A stretch of 31,395 nucleotides of DNA from JBJELF01 sp051879015 (GTDB lineage: Bacteria; Bacillota; Clostridia; Lachnospirales; Lachnospiraceae), in the NCBI GenBank assembly GCA_051879015.1, contig JBJELF010000016.1:1-31395 (forward strand), in the 5' to 3' direction. The position numbers were made by a program, and so were the translations under genes. A model generated the notes under the pieces. The model was not told the origin of the DNA and ran no database searches. It saw only the letters and a program-made list of their open reading frames with translations. This document shows positions 1 to 8,071 of this stretch, one piece after another (within the stretch, counting starts at the first letter, position 1; each line of letters opens with the position of its first letter).

Positions 1-53
1 CCCGCGACACCTTGATTAAAAGTCAAGTGCTCTACCGACTGAGCTAGTATCCC
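1..53 (-). tRNA. tRNA-Lys (anticodon UUU), 3' part cut by window edge
   Basis: Read on the minus strand, the 5' acceptor strand begins GGGATAC at 53 and is followed by a normal D arm and an anticodon loop CUUUUAA, giving anticodon UUU. The T arm and acceptor 3' strand lie outside the window. Only three bases separate it from the upstream tRNA-Gln, so it belongs to the same tandem transcript. Confidence 0.93.
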
Positions 54-56
54 ATA

Positions 57-129
57 CTGGGCTAGCTGGATTCGAACCAGCGAAATGCAGGAGTCAAAGT
101 CCTGTGCCTTACCGCTTGGCGATAACCCA
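57..129 (-). tRNA. tRNA-Gln (anticodon UUG)
   Basis: Complete cloverleaf on the minus strand. The acceptor stem TGGGTTA pairs with TAGCCCA (one G-U), the anticodon loop is CUUUGAC (anticodon UUG), and the T arm holds GGTTCGAATCC. The discriminator base is G. The 3' CCA is not encoded, so the CCA-adding enzyme must complete it. Second-last gene of the visible tRNA array. Confidence 0.96.
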
Positions 130-158
130 AAACTTGTACGGAGCTTTTCTCCTACAAA

Positions 159-233
159 GGTGGATATTCGGACTCGAACCGAAGACCCCCAGAGCCACAA
201 TCTGGTGCGCTAACCAACTGCGCTATACCCACC
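159..233 (-). tRNA. tRNA-His (anticodon GUG)
   Basis: Complete cloverleaf on the minus strand with anticodon loop UUGUGGC (anticodon GUG). An extra G at 233 lies opposite a C discriminator at 159. This is the G-1:C73 pair that identifies tRNA-His to its synthetase. CCA is not encoded. Confidence 0.96.
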
Positions 234-255
234 ATATCCGCATATAGCATACGGA

Positions 256-326
256 AGCGGGTGATGGGAATCGAACCCACGTATCCAGCTTGGAAGGCTG
301 GTGTTCTACCATTGAACTACACCCGC
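256..326 (-). tRNA. tRNA-Gly (anticodon UCC)
   Basis: Complete 71-nt cloverleaf on the minus strand. The acceptor GCGGGTG pairs perfectly with CACCCGC, the anticodon loop is CUUCCAA (anticodon UCC) and the discriminator is U, as usual for bacterial tRNA-Gly. CCA is not encoded. Confidence 0.96.
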
Positions 327-330
327 AGAA

Positions 331-405
331 TCGGGGTGACAGGATTCGAACCTGCGGCCTCCTGCTCCCAAAGCAGGCGCTCTAGCCAAGCTGAGCCACA
401 CCCCG
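331..405 (-). tRNA. tRNA-Pro (anticodon UGG)
   Basis: Complete cloverleaf on the minus strand. The acceptor CGGGGTG pairs with CACCCCG, the anticodon loop is UUUGGGA (anticodon UGG) and the discriminator is A. It is the first gene of the tRNA array, with its 5' end about 30 bases downstream of the -10 box at 438-443. CCA is not encoded. Confidence 0.96.
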
Positions 406-437
406 TATTCATTATGTCTTTGCTCAAGACATGATGA

Positions 438-466
438 AGTATATACCATAATTGTTTTTTTGTCAA
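438..466 (-). promoter_or_regulatory. Sigma-A promoter of the tRNA array
   Basis: On the minus strand a perfect -35 TTGACA (461-466) is followed after exactly 17 bases by TATACT (438-443). The start would fall near 431, giving a short leader before tRNA-Pro at 405. That leader contains a 7-bp hairpin (414-420 with 426-432). Three A-tracts lie directly upstream of the -35 (see 471-497). Confidence 0.9.
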
Positions 467-470
467 CACC

Positions 471-497
471 TTTTTTCAATTTTTTTCAAATTTTTTC
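471..497 (-). promoter_or_regulatory. Phased A-tracts upstream of the tRNA promoter (UP-element-like)
   Basis: On the minus strand the motif GAAAAAA occurs three times (471-477, 481-487, 491-497) at exactly 10-bp intervals, ending five bases upstream of the -35 box. Helically phased A-tracts bend DNA. AT-rich tracts upstream of stable-RNA promoters often bind the alpha C-terminal domain of RNA polymerase. The function here is inferred from position and phasing. Confidence 0.6.
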
Positions 498-512
498 AAT
501 TGCATATACAAT

Positions 513-1760
513 TTAAACAGGTCTGCTCAACCGCTCCATTAATTCTGCCGGCACAAAGGCCTTGACCACGATACCTTCTTCTGTATATTCCTCCGAAAGC
601 AACTGTCCCTGGCTGCGAATCAACTGAATCATCCCTGCCTGCTGATATGAAAAGATCCGTTCTAGGTAAATCTTCTGACTGCGCAGATATTCCTCTAACA
701 GCGCTTTTAACTCATCTAAACCCATTCCCGTCTTGGCAGAGACTGCGATCGAATAATCTGCCTGAAAGTCTCTCGGCAATGGGATATCTGGACATTGATC
801 CATCTTATTAAATACGGTGATGAAAGTTTTATTTTCTACTCCCAACTGACGCAAAGTATCATATACTACATGCATATGCAAATCCATTGCCTCATCGGAA
901 GTATCCACTACATGAAGAATAATATCTGCATATTTTGCCTCTTCCAAAGTACTGCGAAAGGCATCAATCAAATGATGGGGCAATTTTTGAATGAAACCCA
1001 CCGTATCTGTCAGCAACAGACTGTCCCCACTGTCCAACACCAACTGACGTGTGGTTGGGTCCAAAGTTGCAAATAGCTTATCCTCCTCCAGCACATTAGC
1101 TCCCGTCAAGGTATTGAGCAGAGTTGATTTCCCAGCATTGGTGTAACCCACAATCGCCGCTACAACAGAATGACTGCGTACTCGCTGCTGACGCTGTATC
1201 TCTCGATTTTTCTTTACCTGCTCCAGCTCACCTTTCAGCTGACCAATTCGCTGATGAATCAGACGGCGGTCCATCTCCAGTTTTTTTTCACCTGGTCCAC
1301 GTGTACCAATACCACCACCCAATCGAGACAGGGAATTTCGCAATCCCACCAATCGAGTAGCACGATAACGCAGCTGAGCCAGCTCCACCTGAATCTTTCC
1401 CTCGCTGGTAGAAGCATGAGCTGCAAAAATATCCAAAATTACTAATGTTCGGTCCATCACTTTTAGCTGCAGCGCATCTTCCAAATTGCGCAGCTGAGCT
1501 GGGGACAACTCATCATCACAGACAATCCCCACTGCATTCAAATCATACGCCATCTGGCGGATTTCCTCTATTTTTCCTTTTCCGATATAGGTAGCAGAAA
1601 TCGGTGCTTTTAGATTTTGGATAACTTTAGCTACTGTCTCTCCTCCTGCCGTCTTGACCAATTCCTCCAGCTCATCTAAATTTTGAGCCACATTCTCATA
1701 TGCATCAGTGGCTACACCCACCAAAATTAAACGTTCTACTTCTTCTTTTATCTCAAACAT
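513..1760 (-). CDS. hflX: GTPase HflX (ribosome-associated)
   Basis: HflX is a cytoplasmic GTPase that binds the large ribosomal subunit and can split stalled ribosomes, notably after stress. The 415-residue protein has the family layout. An N-terminal HflX domain contains a glycine-rich GGGIGTRGPGE stretch (about 148-158). The G domain has GYTNAGKST (205-213), DPTTRQ (234-239), DTVG (252-255), NKMD (318-321) and SAK (341-343). The length is normal. The ATG at 1760 has AGGAAG upstream, overlapping the TAG stop of the TPR lipoprotein 10 bases away, so the two genes are very likely co-transcribed. No clear terminator follows before the tRNA promoter. HflX assignment is secure. Confidence 0.97.
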   Translation of the reverse strand: MFEIKEEVERLILVGVATDAYENVAQNLDELEELVKTAGGETVAKVIQNLKAPISATYIGKGKIEEIRQMAYDLNAVGIVCDDELSPAQLRNLEDALQLKVMDRTLVILDIFAAHASTSEGKIQVELAQLRYRATRLVGLRNSLSRLGGGIGTRGPGEKKLEMDRRLIHQRIGQLKGELEQVKKNREIQRQQRVRSHSVVAAIVGYTNAGKSTLLNTLTGANVLEEDKLFATLDPTTRQLVLDSGDSLLLTDTVGFIQKLPHHLIDAFRSTLEEAKYADIILHVVDTSDEAMDLHMHVVYDTLRQLGVENKTFITVFNKMDQCPDIPLPRDFQADYSIAVSAKTGMGLDELKALLEEYLRSQKIYLERIFSYQQAGMIQLIRSQGQLLSEEYTEEGIVVKAFVPAELMERLSRPV

Positions 1761-1770
1761 ACTTCACTTC

Positions 1771-2910
1771 CTATCTTGTCTTTACATAAGTCATTTCTCG
1801 CTGGACTTCCTCACTGTATCCATAAATACTGCCGTAAGCATTAAATTTCTCATAGGCAGTTTGATAATCCTGCATATATTCATACAAAACTGCTTCATTC
1901 CATTTCAACATCTTAGTCCAAGTACCATCATCTAGGATAAGAGCCTGAGAAATCAACTGCTTCGCCTCCTCATACTCTTCCATTTTCATTTTGACCAGAG
2001 ACATCTGATAATATACCTTGGCATTATTATTTTCCGATTCCAGCTTATAGCTATTCCACAGCTCATTTGCTTCGTCCCATTGCCCCTGTTCCGCATAGCA
2101 ACGAATGATATACACTCCAGCTTCCCTTTCTCCAGCCTCATAAGCCATTGAAAAGTCTGAAATGGCCAGATCAAACTCTCCCAACAAATAGTAAATATTT
2201 CCTCTATTGAGATAATCCTCCGCACTGCTGACCTCTAACTCCAATGCTTGCTTTAAAACCATTTCGCCATCAAAATTGTAGTCCTCTAAGATTCGATAGG
2301 CCTCAATGTAGATATCATAATTTTTCCAGTCCATCTTTAACACGGATTCCACCTTTTCAAGTGCTTTTGTCTTATCTCCCATTCCCATATAAGCTTCTGC
2401 CTGATATAAAGTATTTTGCACCACATCAATATCCAATTTTATCAAACTCTCATAGCTCTGGTAGGCATCCTCATATCGTCCCGCTTTCATCTGACTATCT
2501 GCTAAATATTTCAAAATATCCAGCTCTAAGTCTGTCAACACACTGCTCGCAGTCATATCCAACGCTTTCTGAAAAGATTCTACTGCCTGCTCATAGTCTC
2601 CCATAGACATATAAGCAATACCCATCCCTCTCATAGCCTGCTGATTATTCTCTTCCAACTCCAAGGCATACTCAAAGCTTTCTATGGAATTTTCCATCTC
2701 ATTCATATGAATTTGTGCCATGCCAAGCCCCACATAGTAATCCGCTACCGAATCATCCTGACTGATTGCTTGCTTCATGAGACGCAATGCTTCACTATAA
2801 TCATAGGACTCATAAGCTTCCAGACCTTTTTGATAGCTCTTACTTCCCGCCTGACAGCTTGCAAGCAGACACATCAGCACAAAACTGCTCAAAAGTTGAA
2901 TTTTTTTCAT
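1771..2910 (-). CDS. TPR-repeat lipoprotein
   Basis: Predicted lipoprotein of 379 residues anchored to the outer face of the membrane. The signal peptide MKKIQLLSS... ends in a perfect lipobox L-A-S-C with Cys19 as the lipidated residue. The rest is a tandem array of tetratricopeptide repeats (A-x-Y-x-G and A-x-x-x-Y/F-x-x-A-L patterns, roughly residues 25-370), a scaffold for protein binding. An in-frame extension to 3048 exists, but it would place the signal peptide internally and crosses a terminator. The start at 2910 is preceded by GAGGG and is preferred. It lies 10 bases upstream of hflX. The partner is unknown, and nothing shows a specific link to HflX. Confidence 0.85.
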   Translation of the reverse strand: MKKIQLLSSFVLMCLLASCQAGSKSYQKGLEAYESYDYSEALRLMKQAISQDDSVADYYVGLGMAQIHMNEMENSIESFEYALELEENNQQAMRGMGIAYMSMGDYEQAVESFQKALDMTASSVLTDLELDILKYLADSQMKAGRYEDAYQSYESLIKLDIDVVQNTLYQAEAYMGMGDKTKALEKVESVLKMDWKNYDIYIEAYRILEDYNFDGEMVLKQALELEVSSAEDYLNRGNIYYLLGEFDLAISDFSMAYEAGEREAGVYIIRCYAEQGQWDEANELWNSYKLESENNNAKVYYQMSLVKMKMEEYEEAKQLISQALILDDGTWTKMLKWNEAVLYEYMQDYQTAYEKFNAYGSIYGYSEEVQREMTYVKTR

Positions 2911-2947
2911 AAATAAATTTCCCTCACACTCCTTTCCCAAACGAACC

Positions 2948-2966
2948 TGCCTCGCAAACGAGACAT
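2948..2966 (+). repeat. Short hairpin element, weak copy A
   Basis: TGCCTCGC-aaa-CGAGACAT forms a short GC-rich hairpin in an AT-rich gap upstream of the TPR lipoprotein. It shares TGCCTCGC and GAG(A/G)CAT with the element at 24883-24921 (minus strand). The resemblance is partial, so family membership is uncertain. Confidence 0.35.
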
Positions 2967-2991
2967 TACTAGGCATCAATAACCTATTTAG

Positions 2992-3054
2992 AAAAAACGA
3001 GTTCATATAGATGGAACGACATTTCATTGTCTGCACCTTCCTACACAACTCGTT
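2992..3054 (-). terminator. Intrinsic terminator after the 234-aa membrane protein
   Basis: On the minus strand AACGAGTT (3047-3054) pairs perfectly with AACTCGTT (2996-3003), followed by a run of T (2992-2997). Inner helices GGAA/TTCC and GACA/TGTC fill the 43-base interior. It starts about ten bases after the stop at 3063 and separates that gene from the TPR lipoprotein. Confidence 0.72.
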
Positions 3055-3062
3055 CTAATTTC

Positions 3063-3767
3063 TTAATGAGCATCGGACATAGTTTTTATTAACTTATCGC
3101 TCTCCTCCACTCTTTCTCCATTCAATATTTTTACCAAACGATCCAGCTGAACATCTAACCTTCTCGCCTGAAGCATTCTATTATTGACTTCTTCAATCAG
3201 ATCCTGCACGAAATCAGTTGCCTCCAGCCTTGCCATATAAGTCTTAATTTCACTGGTTAATTCTTCATTAATATACACCGTATTATCTGTATCGCGGCAC
3301 ACATACATACAACTTAAACCGGGAGCCAAAGTACCGATATTCACAAATTTAATTTCATAATAAACATAGACAATATAAGTATTATTTACCAGACCATCCA
3401 TAATATAGCAAACAATATTTTCATAATCTTCTATCAGTTCTTCTTCCATCCTCAGGTCATCAGCATCAATTCCCGATGTTGTAGCTACAATGTCATTTAA
3501 AGTATCAATATCACATGCCGCCAAAGTTGCATAATATCGCTTTATTAATTCCACAATATCTGCATTTTCCTCCTCGGCCAAATTGGTCTCGCCTTCTTTG
3601 ACATCACTTTGCTCTCTTTCCATATTTACCACAGAAAAAGCCATTGTTTTCTCCAAATCACGCCCCGACTCGTTTTTGGAATCAATAATTGACAGTCCTA
3701 ATACTGTACAAATAATAACAGTTACCGCAGCCCCAATACCTATTATTACTCCTTTGTTCATTTTCAT
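3063..3767 (-). CDS. Membrane-anchored extracytoplasmic protein of unknown function (possible NTF2-like fold)
   Basis: I do not recognise a named family. The 234-residue product has one N-terminal hydrophobic segment (about residues 7-27) after a short positively charged start, so it should be anchored in the membrane with the rest outside. Residues about 65-170 (helices around IVELIKRYYATLAACD, then alternating beta-like strands) resemble the layout of NTF2/SnoaL-like domains, but this is an impression without a diagnostic motif. A helical C-terminal part follows. VIIC is a poor lipobox, so a transmembrane anchor is preferred. GTAGGA precedes the ATG at 3767. The gene has its own promoter (3810-3838) and terminator (2992-3054), so it is a one-gene unit. 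Confidence 0.8.
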   Translation of the reverse strand: MKMNKGVIIGIGAAVTVIICTVLGLSIIDSKNESGRDLEKTMAFSVVNMEREQSDVKEGETNLAEEENADIVELIKRYYATLAACDIDTLNDIVATTSGIDADDLRMEEELIEDYENIVCYIMDGLVNNTYIVYVYYEIKFVNIGTLAPGLSCMYVCRDTDNTVYINEELTSEIKTYMARLEATDFVQDLIEEVNNRMLQARRLDVQLDRLVKILNGERVEESDKLIKTMSDAH

Positions 3768-3809
3768 CTTTTCCTACATCCCTTTTTTATATATTCTATC
3801 CCATGGCAC

Positions 3810-3838
3810 AGTATAGCAAAACTTTTCTTTAAAATCAA
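3810..3838 (-). promoter_or_regulatory. Extended -10 sigma-A promoter for the 234-aa membrane protein
   Basis: On the minus strand TTGATT (3833-3838), a 17-base spacer ending in TGC, and TATACT (3810-3815) make a good extended -10 promoter. It begins only two bases after the T-tract of the rfbD terminator, so the terminator and promoter are packed end to end. The leader would be about 35 bases. Confidence 0.82.
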
Positions 3839-3840
3839 GC

Positions 3841-3878
3841 AAAAAAAATAGAAGCTGCCATAATAGATGGTAGCTTCT
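3841..3878 (-). terminator. Intrinsic terminator of the merR-rfbABD operon
   Basis: A 13-bp stem (3848-3860 with 3866-3878, one wobble pair) with a 5-base loop is followed on the minus strand by seven T residues (3841-3847). It begins 15 bases after the rfbD stop at 3893. Confidence 0.92.
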
Positions 3879-3892
3879 ACTCCTTTTTCATT

Positions 3893-4744
3893 TTACTGAA
3901 TTTCCACCAAATAACGAGCCAGTGCATCCTGCCAAGTTGGCAATGGCTCAAATCCATTTTCCATCAGTTTACTCTTGTCCAGACGACTGTTAAATGGACG
4001 AGCGGCCTTAGACAGACCATACTCTGCAGTAGTCACAGGGATAACCTTTGTAGAATATCCTGCCTGACGATAAATCTCAGCAGCAAATTCTGCCCAGGAA
4101 ATATATCCACCCTCATTCGTTGCATGGTAATAGCCATATTTATCTGTCAAAACCATATCTACCAGCAATCTTGCCAAATCATAGGTATAGGTAGGGGTAC
4201 CAATCTGATCATCAACCACACGCATCGTATCATGTGTCTGTCCCAAACGAAGCATGGTCTTGATAAAATTCTTGCCATTTACCCCAAATACCCATGCAAT
4301 ACGCACGATAAAATACTTCTCCAAGATAGTGCTGACTGCCAGCTCTCCCTCTAACTTTGTCTGACCATATACATTCAATGGCTTATAATTTTTGTCATCT
4401 GGCTGCCATGGACGCTCTCCCTGACCGTCAAACACATAATCTGTGCTGATATAAATCATTTTGATATCTAACTTTTTACAGACTTTCGCTATATTTTCTG
4501 TGCCAAGGGCATTGACTTTACGGCAGACTTCCTCATTGTCCTCAGCTGCATCCACAGCAGTCCATGCAGCACAATGAATAACTGCATCTACATCGGCTTC
4601 CGTAATTACCTCATCTACCCTGGCTGCATCTGTAATGTCCATCTCCTCTACATCCACACCAACCGTCTCAATACTGCGCTTTGCACACTCATTGACAATA
4701 TCATGTCCCAGCTGACCCTTTACACCAGTTACTAAAATTCTCAT
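3893..4744 (-). CDS. rfbD: dTDP-4-dehydrorhamnose reductase
   Basis: RfbD/RmlD makes dTDP-L-rhamnose by NAD(P)H-dependent reduction of dTDP-4-dehydro-L-rhamnose, the last step of the pathway, in the cytoplasm. The 283-residue short-chain dehydrogenase shows the Rossmann motif GVKGQLG (7-13), STDYVFDG (100-107) and the catalytic YxxxK as YGQTK (126-130), then the C-terminal substrate-binding region. The length is typical. GAGGTTGAGAAT precedes the ATG. It is the last gene of the operon, 64 bases after rfbB and directly before a strong terminator. The RfbC epimerase that makes its substrate is not encoded in this window. Confidence 0.95.
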   Translation of the reverse strand: MRILVTGVKGQLGHDIVNECAKRSIETVGVDVEEMDITDAARVDEVITEADVDAVIHCAAWTAVDAAEDNEEVCRKVNALGTENIAKVCKKLDIKMIYISTDYVFDGQGERPWQPDDKNYKPLNVYGQTKLEGELAVSTILEKYFIVRIAWVFGVNGKNFIKTMLRLGQTHDTMRVVDDQIGTPTYTYDLARLLVDMVLTDKYGYYHATNEGGYISWAEFAAEIYRQAGYSTKVIPVTTAEYGLSKAARPFNSRLDKSKLMENGFEPLPTWQDALARYLVEIQ

Positions 4745-4808
4745 ATTCTCAACCTCATTTAATTGACAGCAATCTTCGTTTCACAGCTTAGCAAGTAAAA
4801 TGCAAGGA

Positions 4809-5834
4809 TTAGTTTAATCTGTTTCCATACATTTTTTCAAAATATTGGGTGTACTCACCACTTAAAATATTCTTCCACCAGTCTTCATTATCCAGATACC
4901 ACTGAATGGTCTGTGCAATACCCGTATCAAAGTTATATTGTGGTTTCCATCCAAGCTCTGTCTCCAGCTTAGTTGGGTCAATGGCATAACGTCTGTCATG
5001 TCCCTTTCGATCAGTAACAAACTTAATCAAAGATTCTGGCTTGTTGAGTGCCTTCAGGATGGTCTTTACTACCTCCAGATTGGTGCGCTCATTGTGACCG
5101 CCTACGTTGTAAATTTCTCCCACACGACCCTTATGGATAATCAGGTCAATAGCCTCACAGTGGTCAGACACATGGAGCCAGTCTCTTACATTCTCTCCAG
5201 TGCCGTATACCGGTAAATCTTCATCTGCCAGAGCACGGCTGATAATCAATGGAATCAACTTTTCTGGAAAATGATAGGGTCCATAATTGTTGGAGCAGCG
5301 AGAAATGGTCACTGGCAAACCATAGGTTCTGTGATATGCCAACACAAACAAATCGGCTGACGCTTTTGCGGAGGAATATGGGCTCGAGGTATGGAGTGGA
5401 GTAGTCTCTGTGAAGAAGAGGTCCGGACGATCCAACGGCAAATCTCCATAAACTTCGTCGGTAGACACCTGATGATATCTGGTAATACCATACTTTACAC
5501 AGGCATCCAACAAAGTAGTAGTACCCATTACATTAGTCTTTACAAAAATTTCTGGGTCTTCAATAGAGCGGTCTACATGACTCTCTGCTGCAAAATTTAC
5601 TACGATATCAAATTTTTCCTTTTCAAACAAATCCATAATAAATGGTCTGTCTGCGATATCGCCCTTTACAAACTTATAATTCGGCTTATCCTCTACTGGT
5701 TTTAAAGTCTCCAAATTACCACAGTAGGTCAGCTTATCCAAATTTACAATCTCATAATCCGGGTATTTATTTACCATATGATGCACAAAATTTCCTCCAA
5801 TGAAGCCTGCACCACCTGTCACTAAAATTTTCAT
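4809..5834 (-). CDS. rfbB: dTDP-glucose 4,6-dehydratase
   Basis: RfbB/RmlB converts dTDP-glucose to dTDP-4-dehydro-6-deoxyglucose using tightly bound NAD+. Of 341 residues, the visible motifs are the NAD-binding GGAGFIGG (7-14), the catalytic Thr-Asp-Glu triad in STDEVYGD (T125, D126, E127 approximately), and YSSAK with the catalytic Tyr and Lys (about 153-157). RDWLHVSDH is the conserved substrate region. The length is normal for the family. The ATG is preceded by AAGGAG. The gene sits between rfbA and rfbD. A GC hairpin with repeat-like flanks (5854-5890) occupies the gap upstream. Confidence 0.97.
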   Translation of the reverse strand: MKILVTGGAGFIGGNFVHHMVNKYPDYEIVNLDKLTYCGNLETLKPVEDKPNYKFVKGDIADRPFIMDLFEKEKFDIVVNFAAESHVDRSIEDPEIFVKTNVMGTTTLLDACVKYGITRYHQVSTDEVYGDLPLDRPDLFFTETTPLHTSSPYSSAKASADLFVLAYHRTYGLPVTISRCSNNYGPYHFPEKLIPLIISRALADEDLPVYGTGENVRDWLHVSDHCEAIDLIIHKGRVGEIYNVGGHNERTNLEVVKTILKALNKPESLIKFVTDRKGHDRRYAIDPTKLETELGWKPQYNFDTGIAQTIQWYLDNEDWWKNILSGEYTQYFEKMYGNRLN

Positions 5835-5853
5835 CTTATTTTTCTCCTTATCA

Positions 5854-5890
5854 TTCTAAATTGAAATCCCCCTCAGGGGGTACCATCCTA
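5854..5890 (-). repeat. Short hairpin repeat, copy D (upstream of rfbB)
   Basis: On the minus strand the element begins TAGGATGGTACC, has a hairpin CCCCC-TGA-GGGGG (5868-5880) and ends TCAATTTAGAA. Those ends match the element at 24883-24921, including the last 11 bases exactly. It lies immediately before the rfbB ribosome binding site. It lacks a proper T-tract, so it is not a convincing terminator, though it could trim or stabilise the message. Confidence 0.6.
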
Positions 5891-5914
5891 TTTCACGACA
5901 GCTTTATCGTATCA

Positions 5915-6796
5915 TTACTTATCGATATATTTTCCATCCATGACATCCTTTAAGTAAGCACCGTACTGGTTCTTCTTATATACTTCATAGATTTTCATCA
6001 ATTCTTCCTTGCTAATCCAGCCATTTAAGTAAGCAATTTCTTCCAGACAAGCAATTTTTCTGTGCTGATGCTGCTCCACCGTCTTGACAAAATTGGTAGC
6101 ATCTACCAAAGATTCGTGAGTACCTGTATCCAGCCAAGTAAAGCCCTGACCAAGCAATGTTACATCCAATTCGCCATTTTCCAAGTAGATGCGGTTTAAA
6201 TCAGTAATTTCCAGCTCACCGCGGGCAGATGGTTTTAAGTTCTTTGCATATTCTACCACACGATTGTCATAAAAATACAGACCGGTTACACAGTAATTGG
6301 ACTTTGGCTTTGCTGGCTTCTCCTCGATGGAAATTGCTTTGCCATTTTTATCAAACTCTACGATACCAAAACGCTCAGGATCATCTACATAATAGCCAAA
6401 TACGGTCGCTCCTTTTTCCTTGGCAGCTGCCTGCTGCAGGCGTTTCTTCAAACCATGACCATGGAAAATATTATCTCCCAATACCATTGCTACCGAATCA
6501 CTGCCGATAAACTCCTCACCGATAATAAAAGCCTGTGCTAATCCGTCTGGACTTGGCTGCACTGCATAAGACAAATTAATTCCAAACTGATGACCATCAC
6601 CCAACAACTCCTCAAATCTAGGTGTATCAGCTGGAGTAGAAATAATCAAAATATCTCTGATGCCAGCATTCATAAGCACAGATAATGGATAATAAATCAT
6701 TGGCTTATCATAAATTGGCAACAGCTGTTTGGAAGTTACTCTGGTCAGTGGATACAATCTGGTTCCACTTCCACCTGCTAAAATAATACCTTTCAT
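5915..6796 (-). CDS. rfbA: Glucose-1-phosphate thymidylyltransferase
   Basis: RfbA/RmlA joins glucose-1-phosphate to dTTP to give dTDP-glucose, the entry step to dTDP-rhamnose and other 6-deoxy sugars. The 293-residue protein carries the nucleotidyltransferase signature LAGGSGTRLYPLT (6-18), then KQLLPIYDKPMIYYPL, the metal-binding GDNIFHG, and the EEKP and WLDTGTH segments typical of the family. AGGAGG overlaps the TAG stop codon of the upstream MerR-methyltransferase gene, with a gap of only 12 bases. Expression of the two genes is therefore almost certainly linked. Confidence 0.97.
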   Translation of the reverse strand: MKGIILAGGSGTRLYPLTRVTSKQLLPIYDKPMIYYPLSVLMNAGIRDILIISTPADTPRFEELLGDGHQFGINLSYAVQPSPDGLAQAFIIGEEFIGSDSVAMVLGDNIFHGHGLKKRLQQAAAKEKGATVFGYYVDDPERFGIVEFDKNGKAISIEEKPAKPKSNYCVTGLYFYDNRVVEYAKNLKPSARGELEITDLNRIYLENGELDVTLLGQGFTWLDTGTHESLVDATNFVKTVEQHQHRKIACLEEIAYLNGWISKEELMKIYEVYKKNQYGAYLKDVMDGKYIDK

Positions 6797-6808
6797 ATTT
6801 GAATCCTC

Positions 6809-8005
6809 CTAAAAATTTTTATAGCATATAAAGCATCCTGCCTCTTTTGTAATTTCAATCACACCTTTTCGGTCTAGTTTTTCCTTCAAAAAATGTTTAA
6901 ATTCACTGTAACGACCGTTGAGATACTCATGTTGATTTCCATGACAGGATAAAATGTAATTGAGCAAAGGCTGTTCCTGATTCACCACCAATTTATCCCG
7001 ATAATATCTCTTCTGTACATTTGAAAAATAATCCTGCAGCTGTGATGCTCCATTCTCCAACCCGAACAACTCATATAGTTTTACATCAGACAGTACAATA
7101 CGGGAATCAAATTCCGCTACCAGTTCATTGATTTCCTTCATATGTTGTGCACTATAGGTACTGCAAATCAATCTGCCCTCAGGTTTCAGCACCCGCACAA
7201 TCTCCCGCAATGCCTTCTTGCGGTCATGAAGATAAAACATGACATGGTTTGCAATGATGCAGTCCACACTCTCATCCTCCAAAGGAATTTCATGACAATC
7301 AAATGTCTGGAACTGTAATTGTCTCATTTGAAGAATGTTTTTCAAATGCTCTTTCGCATCCTTCACCATTCCCGCCGACACGTCTGAGAGACAAATCTGA
7401 CAGTTATCTGGAACTTTTTCCCAATTCACCAACCAAAGTTCTCCATTCCCACAGCCCACTTCCAATATCGACTCTTTAGGTCTCAAATCAATCTGCCGAT
7501 AAAGCCAGGCAAACCAACTCTCCGAATTGGTTGCATAATCTCGATGCAGCTGAATACGCGCATCAATGTTAGTGCTGTTTTTATATTGCTCCACCAGAGA
7601 ATGTTCCATATTGGCCAAATGAATCAAATGTAGCATCTCCTCCCAATCCACTGTATGCATAGAATCAAAGGAGCGGGAAGCATGTTCAATGGACTGCTCA
7701 ATCATCTTCCAATGCTCAATTTTCTGACGCACCAATTTAAGCTGCATCTCCAGAGATTGGCGAATAGAATTCTCTTCATCATCCAACAGCATTCCACTGA
7801 TTTCATCTAAAGAAAACCCCAGATATTTTAAGGTAAGTATCTTTTGAAGCCGAGCAAAATCATTATCCGTATACAACCGATAGCCTGCCTCCGTCATCTG
7901 AGAAGGCTTCAACAAATTTTGTGAGTCATAATAACGAATTGTACGAATAGAGACATTGGCTTTCTTTGCAAACTGTCCCGTAGTATAATAATTTTCAACC
8001 TTCAC
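6809..8005 (-). CDS. MerR-family regulator fused to a SAM-dependent methyltransferase
   Basis: Two domains in one 398-residue chain. Residues 5-75 are a MerR winged helix-turn-helix (TTGQFAKKANVSIRTIRYYD, then GYRLYTDND). Residues about 76-110 are the usual dimerising helix. Residues about 150-290 form a class I methyltransferase with the SAM-binding motif ILEVGCGNGE (180-189), an acidic motif LSDVS, DCIIANHVMFYL (motif IV region) and EIVRVLKPEGRLI. The C-terminal 110 residues are unassigned. The GTG start at 8005 has GGAGG six bases before it; the nearby ATG is followed at once by TGA. Its promoter has a 19-bp spacer, so autoregulation in the MerR manner is likely. The methyl acceptor and effector are unknown. 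Small-molecule methylation is more likely than DNA, but this is inference. Confidence 0.9.
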   Translation of the reverse strand: MKVENYYTTGQFAKKANVSIRTIRYYDSQNLLKPSQMTEAGYRLYTDNDFARLQKILTLKYLGFSLDEISGMLLDDEENSIRQSLEMQLKLVRQKIEHWKMIEQSIEHASRSFDSMHTVDWEEMLHLIHLANMEHSLVEQYKNSTNIDARIQLHRDYATNSESWFAWLYRQIDLRPKESILEVGCGNGELWLVNWEKVPDNCQICLSDVSAGMVKDAKEHLKNILQMRQLQFQTFDCHEIPLEDESVDCIIANHVMFYLHDRKKALREIVRVLKPEGRLICSTYSAQHMKEINELVAEFDSRIVLSDVKLYELFGLENGASQLQDYFSNVQKRYYRDKLVVNQEQPLLNYILSCHGNQHEYLNGRYSEFKHFLKEKLDRKGVIEITKEAGCFICYKNF

Positions 8006-8071
8006 ATAAATCCTCCATGCTGCTCTCTCGACAACTCATGTTGTTCTTCCTCTTCCTGCCATTCTTTTCTT

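Noticed and set aside
414..432. Hairpin between the tRNA promoter and tRNA-Pro as a terminator for hflX
   Set aside because: No T-tract follows it on the minus strand and it overlaps the start region of the tRNA transcript, so it is better seen as part of that leader.
2911..3048. N-terminal extension of the TPR lipoprotein
   Set aside because: It would put the signal peptide 46 residues inside the protein and its coding DNA contains the terminator of the upstream gene.
5868..5880. CCCCC-TGA-GGGGG hairpin as the end of the rfbA message
   Set aside because: The sequence after the stem is ATTTCAATTTAG, not a T-tract, and rfbB follows at once. It fits better as part of the dispersed hairpin element.
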